Of a stretch of 64,000 nt of DNA, positions 34,498 through 42,545 are shown piece by piece (the stretch's first letter is position 1; every line of letters starts with the position of its first letter). The position numbers and the translations under genes were made by a program. Under the pieces are notes generated by a model, which made no database searches, had not been told where the DNA came from, and worked only from the letters and a program-made list of their open reading frames with translations. The DNA lies in contig NZ_JAAOLY010000019.1 in NCBI RefSeq assembly GCF_011601275.1, positions 1 to 64,000 of the forward strand, in the 5' to 3' direction. This DNA comes from Janthinobacterium lividum (GTDB lineage: Bacteria; Pseudomonadota; Gammaproteobacteria; Burkholderiales; Burkholderiaceae_D).

Positions 34498-37278
34498 ATG
34501 ATGCTGAGTAAACCAAAATTAAGCCCTATCAGTAAGGCGGTGTTTTTTGCTTTGAGCGCCATTGCTGCCTCCGCCCATGCACAAAACACGGGAGATGCCG
34601 CGGAGCCGGTCATGCAACGTGTTGAAGTGACTGGTTCGAACATCAAGCGTCTGGATACCGAGACCGCCTCGCCGGTGACCGTATTGCGCCGCGATGAAAT
34701 CAAGGCGACAGGCGCCAATACCGTGCGCCAGATTCTCGATACGCTGACCTCGTTCGACACGGGCGCGATCAAGGATGACGGCAACTCCAACAGCTTTGCG
34801 CGCGGTGCGTCCGGCGCATCGATGCGTGGCCTGGGCACCGGCGCCACCCTGGTACTGGTGAATGGCCGCCGCGTGTCCAATTATCCGTTCGCCGATGGCG
34901 CCAAGGATACTTTCGTCAACCTCGATTCCATTCCGGCCGACGTGATCGAGCGCGTCGAGGTGCTCAAGGACGGCGCTTCCGCGATCTACGGTTCCGATGC
35001 GCTGGCTGGCGTAATCAACATCATCACCCGCAAGAGCTTCCAGGGCGTCAGCACCAGCGCCAACTATCAGCAGGGCATCGACCCTAACATCGGCAAGCAA
35101 ACGACGGTTGGCCTGTTGGCTGGTTACGGCGATCTGGAAAAAGACCGCTACAACGTGTTCTTCAACGTCGAAGGTTACAAGCGCGAGGGCTACAAACTCA
35201 GCAAGGTGCTGCGCGAGTATCCCGCCTGGCACAAAAAACATGTATCTACCGCTTTCGGCGATCCCAGCCTGACTTCGTTCCCGGGCAACTTGAACGAAAG
35301 CGGCCGCAAGGTACGCCAAGCTGTGAAAGGTTGTAGCACTTTCAATGCTGCCGGCCTGTGTGTGAGCGACTTGAACGGCATTAACCCGTCGTCGGATGGC
35401 GCTGAACGCGTCAATCTGTACAGCGCCTTGCACTTCAAGCTCAGCGACACCACGCGCGGTTTCGCGGAAGTGTCGTATTCGGAAACCCGCACCAATTACT
35501 CGCCGCTGCCATTCGGCATGGCTGCCGGTTCGCCATGGACCTGGTTCGACGGTAATGTGAAGAAATCGCAAACCGTGCAGAAACCTAAATTGCCGGCCAA
35601 TTCCGCCTACAATCCGTATAACTTCCCGGTTGGCCTCGACTATCGTTTCATGGATTCCAACATGGATTGGACTTCGCCGGCCAAAGCGACGCAGTACCGT
35701 GTCATGGCCGGCCTGGAAGGCACGATCGGCGCCTATGACTGGGAAGCCACCATCGGGCGTACGGGGGGCGAAGGTACCTTGCGCAGCCGTGGCGCCCACC
35801 GTGACCGCCTGCCCGCCGCGATCGTCAGCGGCGAGTACAAGTTAGGTGGTGGCAACAGTGATGAGTTGTTGAACCGCATGTTCCCAGTCGCAGGCACCGA
35901 TTCCCACCTGTCGACCAACTTCATCGACGCCAAGCTGTCTGGCGACCTGATGCCTCTGCCTGGCGGTCAATTGGCGTTTGCTTTTGGCGCCGAGTTGCGT
36001 CAAGAAAAGATGTACATCAAGTCGGTCGATGCCGTGATGAATGCCGAGATCATCAATACAGGTTCCCTGTGGATCGATGGCCAGCGCAATCTGAGCGCCG
36101 CATTTCTGGAGCTGAACGCGCCCGTATTGAAAGGCCTGGAGTTGAACGGCGCGCTGCGTCTGGACAAGGCGCCAGGCTTTTCGGCCCACTTGTCGCCTAA
36201 ATTTGCTGCGCGCTGGACGGTAACGCCGAAGCTGATGTTGCGCGGTACGATAGCCGGTGGATTCCGCGCTCCGAATATCCCGGAATCGTTGGGTAAAGTG
36301 GGCGTGACAGGTTTCTACAACAGCCAGCTCGATCCAAAACGTTGCGCAACCGCAACCGCAATCCGCGATATCCTGAAAAAAGGCACTGCCAGCGACGTTT
36401 CCGATTCGTCTACGGCCTATAACTCGGGTTGCCTGACTTCGGTTCCGGTCATGATTTCATCGAGTTCGACCTTGAAACCGGAAACTTCGCGCAGTCTGAC
36501 ATTGGGCTTCGTGGCGGAACCGATCAAGAACGTCAGCGTCGCTGTCGACTACTTCAAGATCGAACGCCGGGACGAGATCGCCACGCGCGACGTAGCGTAC
36601 GTGCTGGCCCGTGAAGATGTGCCTGGCTATGCTGAAAAACTGGCGCGCAATCCGATCAGCGACACCGATCGCCGTCTGGCAGCACGTGCCAACGAACTGT
36701 CGCCAGGCGCGAACATCGCCTGGGGTACTGGTACCATTCAATCGCTGTTCCTGGGCTATGAAAACTTCGGCAAGACCGAGACGCAGGGCGTGGACATCGA
36801 TGTGAACGGCCGCTTTTCGGCTGGCGAGTATGGTACCGTGACGATGGGTCTGGCGACCACGGTCAACCTGAAGCTGCGTTACTGGGACATTGACGCCAAC
36901 CAGTACCGTCCAAACACCGTCGGCTTGCGTGGCACCCCGCGTGTCGTGTCGGTATTTAGCACGGCATGGCGCAAAGGTCCGGTCACGGCTGGTGTGCGCG
37001 TCAACTATACGTCGGGAACGGCACTGAACAACGACGAGACGGATCAGGATACCTGGAATGAAGCCGGTTGCCGCGCTGCATTGAAAGGCGATAACCTGCC
37101 ATGCCGCGTGGGTAGCGATGTGCGCACCGATCTGAACTTCGCATACACGGGCTTCAAAAACCTGCGTTTGCTGGCGAATATCAACAACGTCTTCGATGAA
37201 CAGCGCCCAATCAACGTGCGTGACGGCTACACGTTGCGTCCACGCACCCTGAAAGTGGGCGCCGAGTACACGTTCTAA
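34498..37278 (+). CDS. TonB-dependent receptor, subclass C
   Basis: A 926-residue outer-membrane receptor. A signal peptide of about 28 residues (MMLSKPKLSPISKAVFF... AHA-QN) is followed by MQRVEVTGSNIKR and the plug (ASMRGLGTGATLVLVNGRRVSNYPF, VLKDGASAIYGSDALAGVINI). The barrel ends RPRTLKVGAEYTF. The terminal region differs from the other six receptors and ends with DGYTLRPRTL, placing it in its own subclass. No STN domain. The start codon ATG 34498 has only a weak SD; TTG 34483 is an in-frame alternative. The gene sits between direct copies of an rsmE segment. Confidence 0.92.
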   Translation: MMLSKPKLSPISKAVFFALSAIAASAHAQNTGDAAEPVMQRVEVTGSNIKRLDTETASPVTVLRRDEIKATGANTVRQILDTLTSFDTGAIKDDGNSNSFARGASGASMRGLGTGATLVLVNGRRVSNYPFADGAKDTFVNLDSIPADVIERVEVLKDGASAIYGSDALAGVINIITRKSFQGVSTSANYQQGIDPNIGKQTTVGLLAGYGDLEKDRYNVFFNVEGYKREGYKLSKVLREYPAWHKKHVSTAFGDPSLTSFPGNLNESGRKVRQAVKGCSTFNAAGLCVSDLNGINPSSDGAERVNLYSALHFKLSDTTRGFAEVSYSETRTNYSPLPFGMAAGSPWTWFDGNVKKSQTVQKPKLPANSAYNPYNFPVGLDYRFMDSNMDWTSPAKATQYRVMAGLEGTIGAYDWEATIGRTGGEGTLRSRGAHRDRLPAAIVSGEYKLGGGNSDELLNRMFPVAGTDSHLSTNFIDAKLSGDLMPLPGGQLAFAFGAELRQEKMYIKSVDAVMNAEIINTGSLWIDGQRNLSAAFLELNAPVLKGLELNGALRLDKAPGFSAHLSPKFAARWTVTPKLMLRGTIAGGFRAPNIPESLGKVGVTGFYNSQLDPKRCATATAIRDILKKGTASDVSDSSTAYNSGCLTSVPVMISSSSTLKPETSRSLTLGFVAEPIKNVSVAVDYFKIERRDEIATRDVAYVLAREDVPGYAEKLARNPISDTDRRLAARANELSPGANIAWGTGTIQSLFLGYENFGKTETQGVDIDVNGRFSAGEYGTVTMGLATTVNLKLRYWDIDANQYRPNTVGLRGTPRVVSVFSTAWRKGPVTAGVRVNYTSGTALNNDETDQDTWNEAGCRAALKGDNLPCRVGSDVRTDLNFAYTGFKNLRLLANINNVFDEQRPINVRDGYTLRPRTLKVGAEYTF

Positions 37279-37372
37279 TTAGACAGGCTGGACAGCGCCG
37301 GCACGGGCTGTCCGTAGCATGTTGCATCACTGGCGCAATGCGGGAAACCGCGCTGCGCTTTTTTTATGCCAT

Positions 37373-38098
37373 TTACATGCCGCCCCACAATGCACTCAGC
37401 GTGACCAGCGCCGTCAGGCCCGCCGTTTCCGTGCGCAAAATGCGCGGCCCCATGGACAGGCCGATGGCGCCGGCGGCCAGGGCAGCCTTTTCTTCCGCCT
37501 CCGAAAACCCCCCTTCCGGCCCCACCATCACGGTGATCGCTTGCGGCGGCTGGTGACGCGCCCAGTCGGCCAGCGACTGTTGCGCGCGCGGCGTCAAAAT
37601 GATGCGTTTATGCAAATCTTGCTGGCCGCTCCAGCTATTGAAGTCTTGCAGCGGAGCCAACTGGGCCAGACGGTTGCGCCCGCATTGTTCCGAGGCGGAC
37701 ACGATAATGCCTTGCCAATGCATGAGTTTTTTCTCGGCCCGCTCGGCGGACAGGCGCACGACGCAGCGCTGCGCCGACAGCGGCACGATGCCGGCCGCGC
37801 CCAGTTCGATGGCTTTTTCGATGATCCAGTCCATTTTGGATGCTTCCGGCAACGCCTGCGCCAGGGTCACGGCGTACGGCAACTCGGCCTCGCGCGCCAC
37901 ATGCGCCTGGATCTCCGCCGTCACGCTGCGCTTGGCCACCGCCACCAGGCTCGCCTGCGCTTCGCCGCCTTCGCCATTGAACAGGGTGATGACGTCGCCC
38001 GGCGCCAGGCGCACGACCTGGATATGGTGGGCGACAGCCTCCGGCAGCGAGACGGTGGCGCCGGCGACGAGCGGCTGGGGGCAATAAAAACGCGGCAT
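37373..38098 (-). CDS. rsmE: 16S rRNA (uracil-1498-N3)-methyltransferase
   Basis: A 241-residue SPOUT methyltransferase that methylates U1498 of 16S rRNA using S-adenosylmethionine. The N-terminal PUA-like domain (HHIQVVRLAPGDVITLFNGEGGEAQ) is followed by the knotted catalytic domain with LPEASKMDWIIEKAIELGAAGIVPL, MVGPEGGFSEAEEKAA and the closing LGPRIL-like SMGPRILRTETAGLTALV. The ATG at 38098 (MPRFYCPQPL) is the family start; the frame is open further upstream. It is divergent from the transketolase gene. Its 3-prime part contains the segment repeated at 33693. Confidence 0.95.
   Translation of the reverse strand: MPRFYCPQPLVAGATVSLPEAVAHHIQVVRLAPGDVITLFNGEGGEAQASLVAVAKRSVTAEIQAHVAREAELPYAVTLAQALPEASKMDWIIEKAIELGAAGIVPLSAQRCVVRLSAERAEKKLMHWQGIIVSASEQCGRNRLAQLAPLQDFNSWSGQQDLHKRIILTPRAQQSLADWARHQPPQAITVMVGPEGGFSEAEEKAALAAGAIGLSMGPRILRTETAGLTALVTLSALWGGM
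37448..37483 (-). repeat. 36-bp segment of rsmE repeated at 33693-33728
   Basis: This is the intact copy, within the rsmE coding sequence. It encodes the segment leading into the conserved SMGPRI motif. The same 36 bases recur in the same orientation upstream of the subclass C receptor gene. Confidence 0.9.
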
Positions 38099-38285
38099 GC
38101 AAATCCTCAACGGGGGGTAAGTGGGGTGGAAAGACGTCAAAGTATAGCCATTTGGCGGGCCAGTACGCCGCAATTCTAATTTGCGGCCCCCCAGTCTGGT
38201 AAAATAGTTGACTACAGAAAGCAGCCGGCTTCCCTGTCCGCGCTGTTGCAAACGAATCCCAAACTCGCGACTGACCCACACCATC

Positions 38286-40283
38286 ATGACAACTACGCTC
38301 CCGACTACCAAAATGGCCAATGCGATCCGCGCACTGGCAATGGACGCTGTACAAAAGGCCAACTCCGGCCATCCAGGCATGCCGATGGGCATGGCCGAGA
38401 TCGCAGTTGCCCTGTGGAGTGGTCACTATCGCCACAATCCCGCGAACCCGAAATGGCAGAACCGCGACCGTTTCCTGTTGTCGAACGGCCACGGCTCGAT
38501 GCTGCACTACGCGCTGCTGCACCTGACCGGTTACGACCTGTCGATGGACGACATCAAGGCCTTCCGCCAGATGCATTCGAAAACCCCGGGCCACCCGGAA
38601 GTCGATATCACGCCAGGCGTGGAAACGACCACCGGCCCGCTGGGCCAGGGCATTGCCAACGCCGTCGGCATGGCCCTGTCGGAGCAATTGCTGGCCGCTG
38701 AATTCAACAAGCCCGGCCACGACGTCGTCAACCACTACACCTACGCTTTCGTCGGCGACGGCTGCCTGATGGAAGGCATTTCGCACGAGGTGTGCGCGCT
38801 GGCCGGCACCCTGGGCCTGAATAAACTGATCGCCCTGTACGATGACAACGGCATTTCCATCGACGGCAAGGTCGAAGGCTGGTTCACGGACGACACCCCG
38901 GCCCGCTTCGAAGCATACGGCTGGAACGTCATCCGCGCCGTCGACGGCCACGATGTTGCCGCCGTGGCCGCCGCCATCGCCGCCGCCAAGACCGCCAGTA
39001 AGCCGACCCTGATCTGCTGCAAGACCATCATCGGCAAGGGTTCGCCGAACCTGCAAGGCGGCGACAAGGTTCACGGCGCCGCGCTGGGCGACAAGGAAAT
39101 TGCCGCCGTGCGCGAATACATCGGCTGGGATGCCGCTCCATTCGAAATGCCGGCCGACGTGTACGCGGCATGGGATGCGAAAGAGCAGGGCGCCCTGCTG
39201 GAAAAAGACTGGAACGAGCGCTTTGCCGCCTACAACCGCGAATTCCCGCAGCAAGCCGCTGAACTGACCCGTCGCATGCAAGGCGACCTGCCACAGGCAT
39301 TCGAAGCGGCCCTGTCGGCTGCCATCGCTTCCTGCGTCGAGAAGAAAGAAAACATCGCTACCCGCAAGGCCAGCCAGAACGCCATCCAGGCGCTGGCTTC
39401 GTCCCTGCCGGAATTCCTCGGCGGCTCGGCCGACCTGACCGGTTCGAACCTGACCAACTGGAAAGAGTGCGTGGCCGTGCGTTCTGGTCAGCCTGGCAAC
39501 CATATCAACTACGGCGTGCGCGAATTCGGCATGAGCGCCATCATGAACGGCATCACCCTGCACGGCGGCTATATCCCGTTCGGCGCCACGTTCCTGACGT
39601 TCTCCGACTACAGCCGCAATGCGCTGCGCATGGCTGCCCTGATGAAACTGCGTTCGATCTTTGTGTTTACCCACGATTCGATCGGCCTGGGCGAAGACGG
39701 CCCGACGCACCAATCGGTCGAGCACGTCTCGTCGATGCGCTTGATCCCGAACCTGGACAACTGGCGTCCATGCGACACCGTCGAGTCGGCTGCTGCCTGG
39801 GGCGCCGCCGTGCGCCGCAAGGATGGTCCGTCGACCCTGATCTTCTCGCGCCAGAACCTGCCGTACCAGGAACGTAGCGCCGAACAGATCCAGAACATCT
39901 ACCGCGGCGGCTATGTGCTGAACGACGTGCTTGAGCCCAAGGCGATCCTGATCGCCACCGGTTCCGAAGTGGAACTGGCTGTCGCCGCCGCCAGCGCGCT
40001 GGCCGCCGAAGGCATCGCCGTGCGCGTGGTGTCGATGCCGTCGACCGACGTGTACGACCGCCAGGACGCCGCCTACAAGGCCAGCGTGCTGACGAAAGGC
40101 GTGCCGCGCGTGGCCATCGAAGCGGGCGTGACCAGCTTCTGGTACAAATACGTGGGCCTGGAAGGCGCCGTGGTCGGTATCGACACGTTCGGCGAATCGG
40201 CTCCTGCTGGCGTGCTGTTCAAGCACTTCGGTTTCACGGTCGAGAACGTCGTCGCCAAGGTGAAAGCCGTTATCGCCGGCTAA
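38286..40283 (+). CDS. tkt: transketolase
   Basis: A 665-residue thiamine-diphosphate enzyme of the pentose phosphate pathway. The start matches the family ([31 protein letters not shown]). TPP-binding [13 protein letters not shown] with the downstream [12 protein letters not shown], the pyrimidine domain ([23 protein letters not shown]) and the C-terminal domain ([13 protein letters not shown]) are all intact. ATG 38286 is chosen from the family N-terminus; the upstream open frame from 38208 is not coding-like and the SD is weak. gap follows after 76 bases with no terminator, so the two probably form an operon. Confidence 0.96.
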   Translation: MTTTLPTTKMANAIRALAMDAVQKANSGHPGMPMGMAEIAVALWSGHYRHNPANPKWQNRDRFLLSNGHGSMLHYALLHLTGYDLSMDDIKAFRQMHSKTPGHPEVDITPGVETTTGPLGQGIANAVGMALSEQLLAAEFNKPGHDVVNHYTYAFVGDGCLMEGISHEVCALAGTLGLNKLIALYDDNGISIDGKVEGWFTDDTPARFEAYGWNVIRAVDGHDVAAVAAAIAAAKTASKPTLICCKTIIGKGSPNLQGGDKVHGAALGDKEIAAVREYIGWDAAPFEMPADVYAAWDAKEQGALLEKDWNERFAAYNREFPQQAAELTRRMQGDLPQAFEAALSAAIASCVEKKENIATRKASQNAIQALASSLPEFLGGSADLTGSNLTNWKECVAVRSGQPGNHINYGVREFGMSAIMNGITLHGGYIPFGATFLTFSDYSRNALRMAALMKLRSIFVFTHDSIGLGEDGPTHQSVEHVSSMRLIPNLDNWRPCDTVESAAAWGAAVRRKDGPSTLIFSRQNLPYQERSAEQIQNIYRGGYVLNDVLEPKAILIATGSEVELAVAAASALAAEGIAVRVVSMPSTDVYDRQDAAYKASVLTKGVPRVAIEAGVTSFWYKYVGLEGAVVGIDTFGESAPAGVLFKHFGFTVENVVAKVKAVIAG

Positions 40284-40359
40284 TATTGATTTTTAACGGT
40301 CCTGGCGATGTGTTCGCCGGGAGCGTGCATGTACCTTCTTTTTTAATCAGGAGCAGAGT

Positions 40360-41370
40360 ATGACGATCAAAGTTGCAATCAATGGCTACGGCCGCATCGG
40401 CCGTAATGTGTTGCGCGCTTTCTACGAAGGCGGCAAAAAACAGGATATCCAGATCGTTGCCATCAATGACCTGGGCGATGCCAAATCGAACGCCCACCTG
40501 ACCCGCTACGACACCGCGCACGGCAAGTTCCCGGGCACGGTCACCGTCGAAGGCGACAACATGATCGTCAATGGCGATCCGATCCGCGTATTCGCACAGC
40601 GCAATCCTGCTGAAATCCCATGGGGCGAGCTGGGCGTGGACGTCGTGCTGGAATGCACGGGCTTCTTCACCACCAAAGAGAAGGCTTCGGCTCACTTGAA
40701 GGGCGGCGCGAAAAAAGTCATCATCTCGGCACCAGGCGGCAAGGACGTCGATGCGACCGTCGTGTTCGGCGTGAACCACTCGGTACTGAAATCGACGGAC
40801 ACCGTCATCTCGAACGCTTCGTGCACCACCAACTGCCTGGCACCGCTGGTCAAGCCGCTGAACGACGCCATCGGCATCGAAACGGGCCTGATGACCACCG
40901 TGCACGCCTACACCAACGACCAGGTATTGTCCGACGTGATGCATGAAGACCTGCGCCGCGCCCGTTCGGCCACCATGAGCATGATCCCGACCAAGACGGG
41001 CGCCGCTGCCGCCGTGGGCCTGGTGCTGCCTGAGCTGAATGGCAAACTGGACGGCTTCGCCATCCGCGTGCCGACCATCAACGTGTCGCTGGTCGACCTG
41101 TCGTTCATCGCCAAGCGCGACACGACCGTGGAAGAAGTCAATGCCCTGATGAAGTCCGCTTCGGAAGGCGCCCTGGAAGGCATCCTGACGTACCAGACCG
41201 AACCGCTGGTCTCGATCGACTTCAACCACAACCCGGCTTCGTCGAACTTCGATTCGACCCTGACCAAAGTGTCGGGCCGCCTGGTGAAAGTATCGTCGTG
41301 GTACGACAACGAGTGGGGTTTCTCGAACCGCATGCTCGACACCACCGTTGCACTGATGTCGGCGAAGTAA
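40360..41370 (+). CDS. gap: glyceraldehyde-3-phosphate dehydrogenase, type I
   Basis: A 336-residue NAD-dependent GAPDH. NAD-binding [15 protein letters not shown], catalytic Cys155 in [13 protein letters not shown], the S-loop region ([18 protein letters not shown]) and [14 protein letters not shown] are all present. It oxidises and phosphorylates glyceraldehyde-3-phosphate in glycolysis. AGGAGCAGAGT precedes ATG 40360. It is probably cotranscribed with tkt, an arrangement common in betaproteobacteria (tkt-gap), and is closed by a UUCG-loop terminator. Confidence 0.97.
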   Translation: MTIKVAINGYGRIGRNVLRAFYEGGKKQDIQIVAINDLGDAKSNAHLTRYDTAHGKFPGTVTVEGDNMIVNGDPIRVFAQRNPAEIPWGELGVDVVLECTGFFTTKEKASAHLKGGAKKVIISAPGGKDVDATVVFGVNHSVLKSTDTVISNASCTTNCLAPLVKPLNDAIGIETGLMTTVHAYTNDQVLSDVMHEDLRRARSATMSMIPTKTGAAAAVGLVLPELNGKLDGFAIRVPTINVSLVDLSFIAKRDTTVEEVNALMKSASEGALEGILTYQTEPLVSIDFNHNPASSNFDSTLTKVSGRLVKVSSWYDNEWGFSNRMLDTTVALMSAK

Positions 41371-41386
41371 TTTCTGGCTAGCATAC

Positions 41387-41414
41387 AAAAAAACGCCCTT
41401 CGGGGCGTTTTTTT
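41387..41414 (+). terminator. intrinsic terminator of tkt-gap
   Basis: AAAAAACGCCC, loop TTCG, GGGCGTTTTTTT. This classic hairpin with a stable tetraloop lies about 17 bases after the gap stop. The A-tract makes it potentially bidirectional, also serving the convergent small gene. Confidence 0.93.
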
Positions 41415-41428
41415 CGTCTGATGCCAGC

Positions 41429-41617
41429 TTATTCCTTGGGTTCGCACTGGTTGCGCCACTGCTCGCACGACGCCTCGACACCTTGGTAGCACATGTTGAG
41501 GATGTAATCGCAATTTTCCGACGGAATCCACGCGCGCACGGCGGCCGTGCTGGAGAACGAGGCGGCGGCGCCCACGGCGATGGCAAAGACAAACAGGGCT
41601 TTTTTAATGGAAATCAT
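41429..41617 (-). CDS. small exported cysteine-containing protein
   Basis: A 62-residue precursor I do not recognise by family. The signal peptide MISIKKALFVFAIAVGAAA is followed by a short mature part with four Cys (NCDYILNMCYQGVEASCEQW and NQCEP), spaced as if for two disulfides. ATG 41617 gives the clean signal peptide, with GCGAGA upstream; the frame is open to 41656. It is likely periplasmic or secreted. It is convergent with gap and separated from the DUF1275 gene by 140 bases. Small cysteine-rich exported proteins of this size are often missed in annotation. Confidence 0.65.
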   Translation of the reverse strand: MISIKKALFVFAIAVGAAASFSSTAAVRAWIPSENCDYILNMCYQGVEASCEQWRNQCEPKE

Positions 41618-41755
41618 TTTTCTCGCTTTCACAATTGGACAACGGTTGGGTGTCAAATCAAAAGGCCGCCACGGCAGGCATGATGAACCGGCCAGGCGCA
41701 GAAAAATCTTAGCATTAAAATCAGTATTTTATTGCTATAAAGAAAAATATTCCTG

Positions 41756-42532
41756 CTAACGCCAGGCGTGCAGGCGGCGCCGATAAAAACGCCACAGAAG
41801 GCGCAAGTCGCGCAGCACGGGCACGCCCGACAGCAGAGTCAGCACGCCGGCGAGCAGGATGGTGGCGGCGGGAAAGCCGATGTGCTTGAAGGCCAGGGCG
41901 CCGCTGACGCCGCCGATGAAGAAGCAGGCGATCAGCAGGCTATGCGTTCTCAGCTTGCCGCGGTTCACTTTGACCATCCGGTCGGGCAGGTGGCGCCGGT
42001 TGTAATACGCCATCTTGCCCAGTTCGATGCCGATGTCGGTGGACAGGCCCGTCACGTGCGTGGTGCGGATGACGGCGCCCGAAATCTTGGTGATGATGGC
42101 GTTCTGCAAACCCATCACAAAGCACAGCAACAAGATGGTGACGGGGCCCAGCACGTCGGGCATGGCGGCCAGGTAATTGCCCGTCAAGCCGAACATCAGC
42201 AGTAGCGCCGCTTCCAGCAGCAGGCTGGCGGCAAACTGGCTGTGCAGGCGCCGCCGCTTGCCCCAGTTCACCATGATGGCCGTGACGGCCGCGCCGCTGA
42301 CAAAAGCCAGCCACGCGCCCAGCGCGGCCAGGGCCACCGTGATATTGCCCAGCGCCAGGTCGTCCGCCATGCCCGAGACGATGCCCGTCATGTGCGAGGT
42401 ATAGCCGCCGATGGCGAGGAATCCGCCCGCATTCACTGCGCCGGCCACCAGCGCCAGCACGCAGCCCAGCTGCAGATTGGCTTGCGTATCGCGCGCCGAT
42501 CCGCTCAGGCGCGACAGGTAATGGAGCGGCAT
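41756..42532 (-). CDS. YoaK/DUF1275 family membrane protein
   Basis: A 258-residue inner-membrane protein of the DUF1275 (YoaK) family. The diagnostic opening is LALVAGAVNAGGFLAIGGYTSHMTGIVSG, then GLQNAIITKISGAVIRTTHVTGLSTDIGIELG, with six or so hydrophobic segments. The function of the family is not established. It lies between the small Cys protein and glnE on the same strand. The 13-base gap to the glnE stop suggests cotranscription with glnE. Confidence 0.88.
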   Translation of the reverse strand: MPLHYLSRLSGSARDTQANLQLGCVLALVAGAVNAGGFLAIGGYTSHMTGIVSGMADDLALGNITVALAALGAWLAFVSGAAVTAIMVNWGKRRRLHSQFAASLLLEAALLLMFGLTGNYLAAMPDVLGPVTILLLCFVMGLQNAIITKISGAVIRTTHVTGLSTDIGIELGKMAYYNRRHLPDRMVKVNRGKLRTHSLLIACFFIGGVSGALAFKHIGFPAATILLAGVLTLLSGVPVLRDLRLLWRFYRRRLHAWR

Positions 42533-42545
42533 GCCCGGGGTGGCC

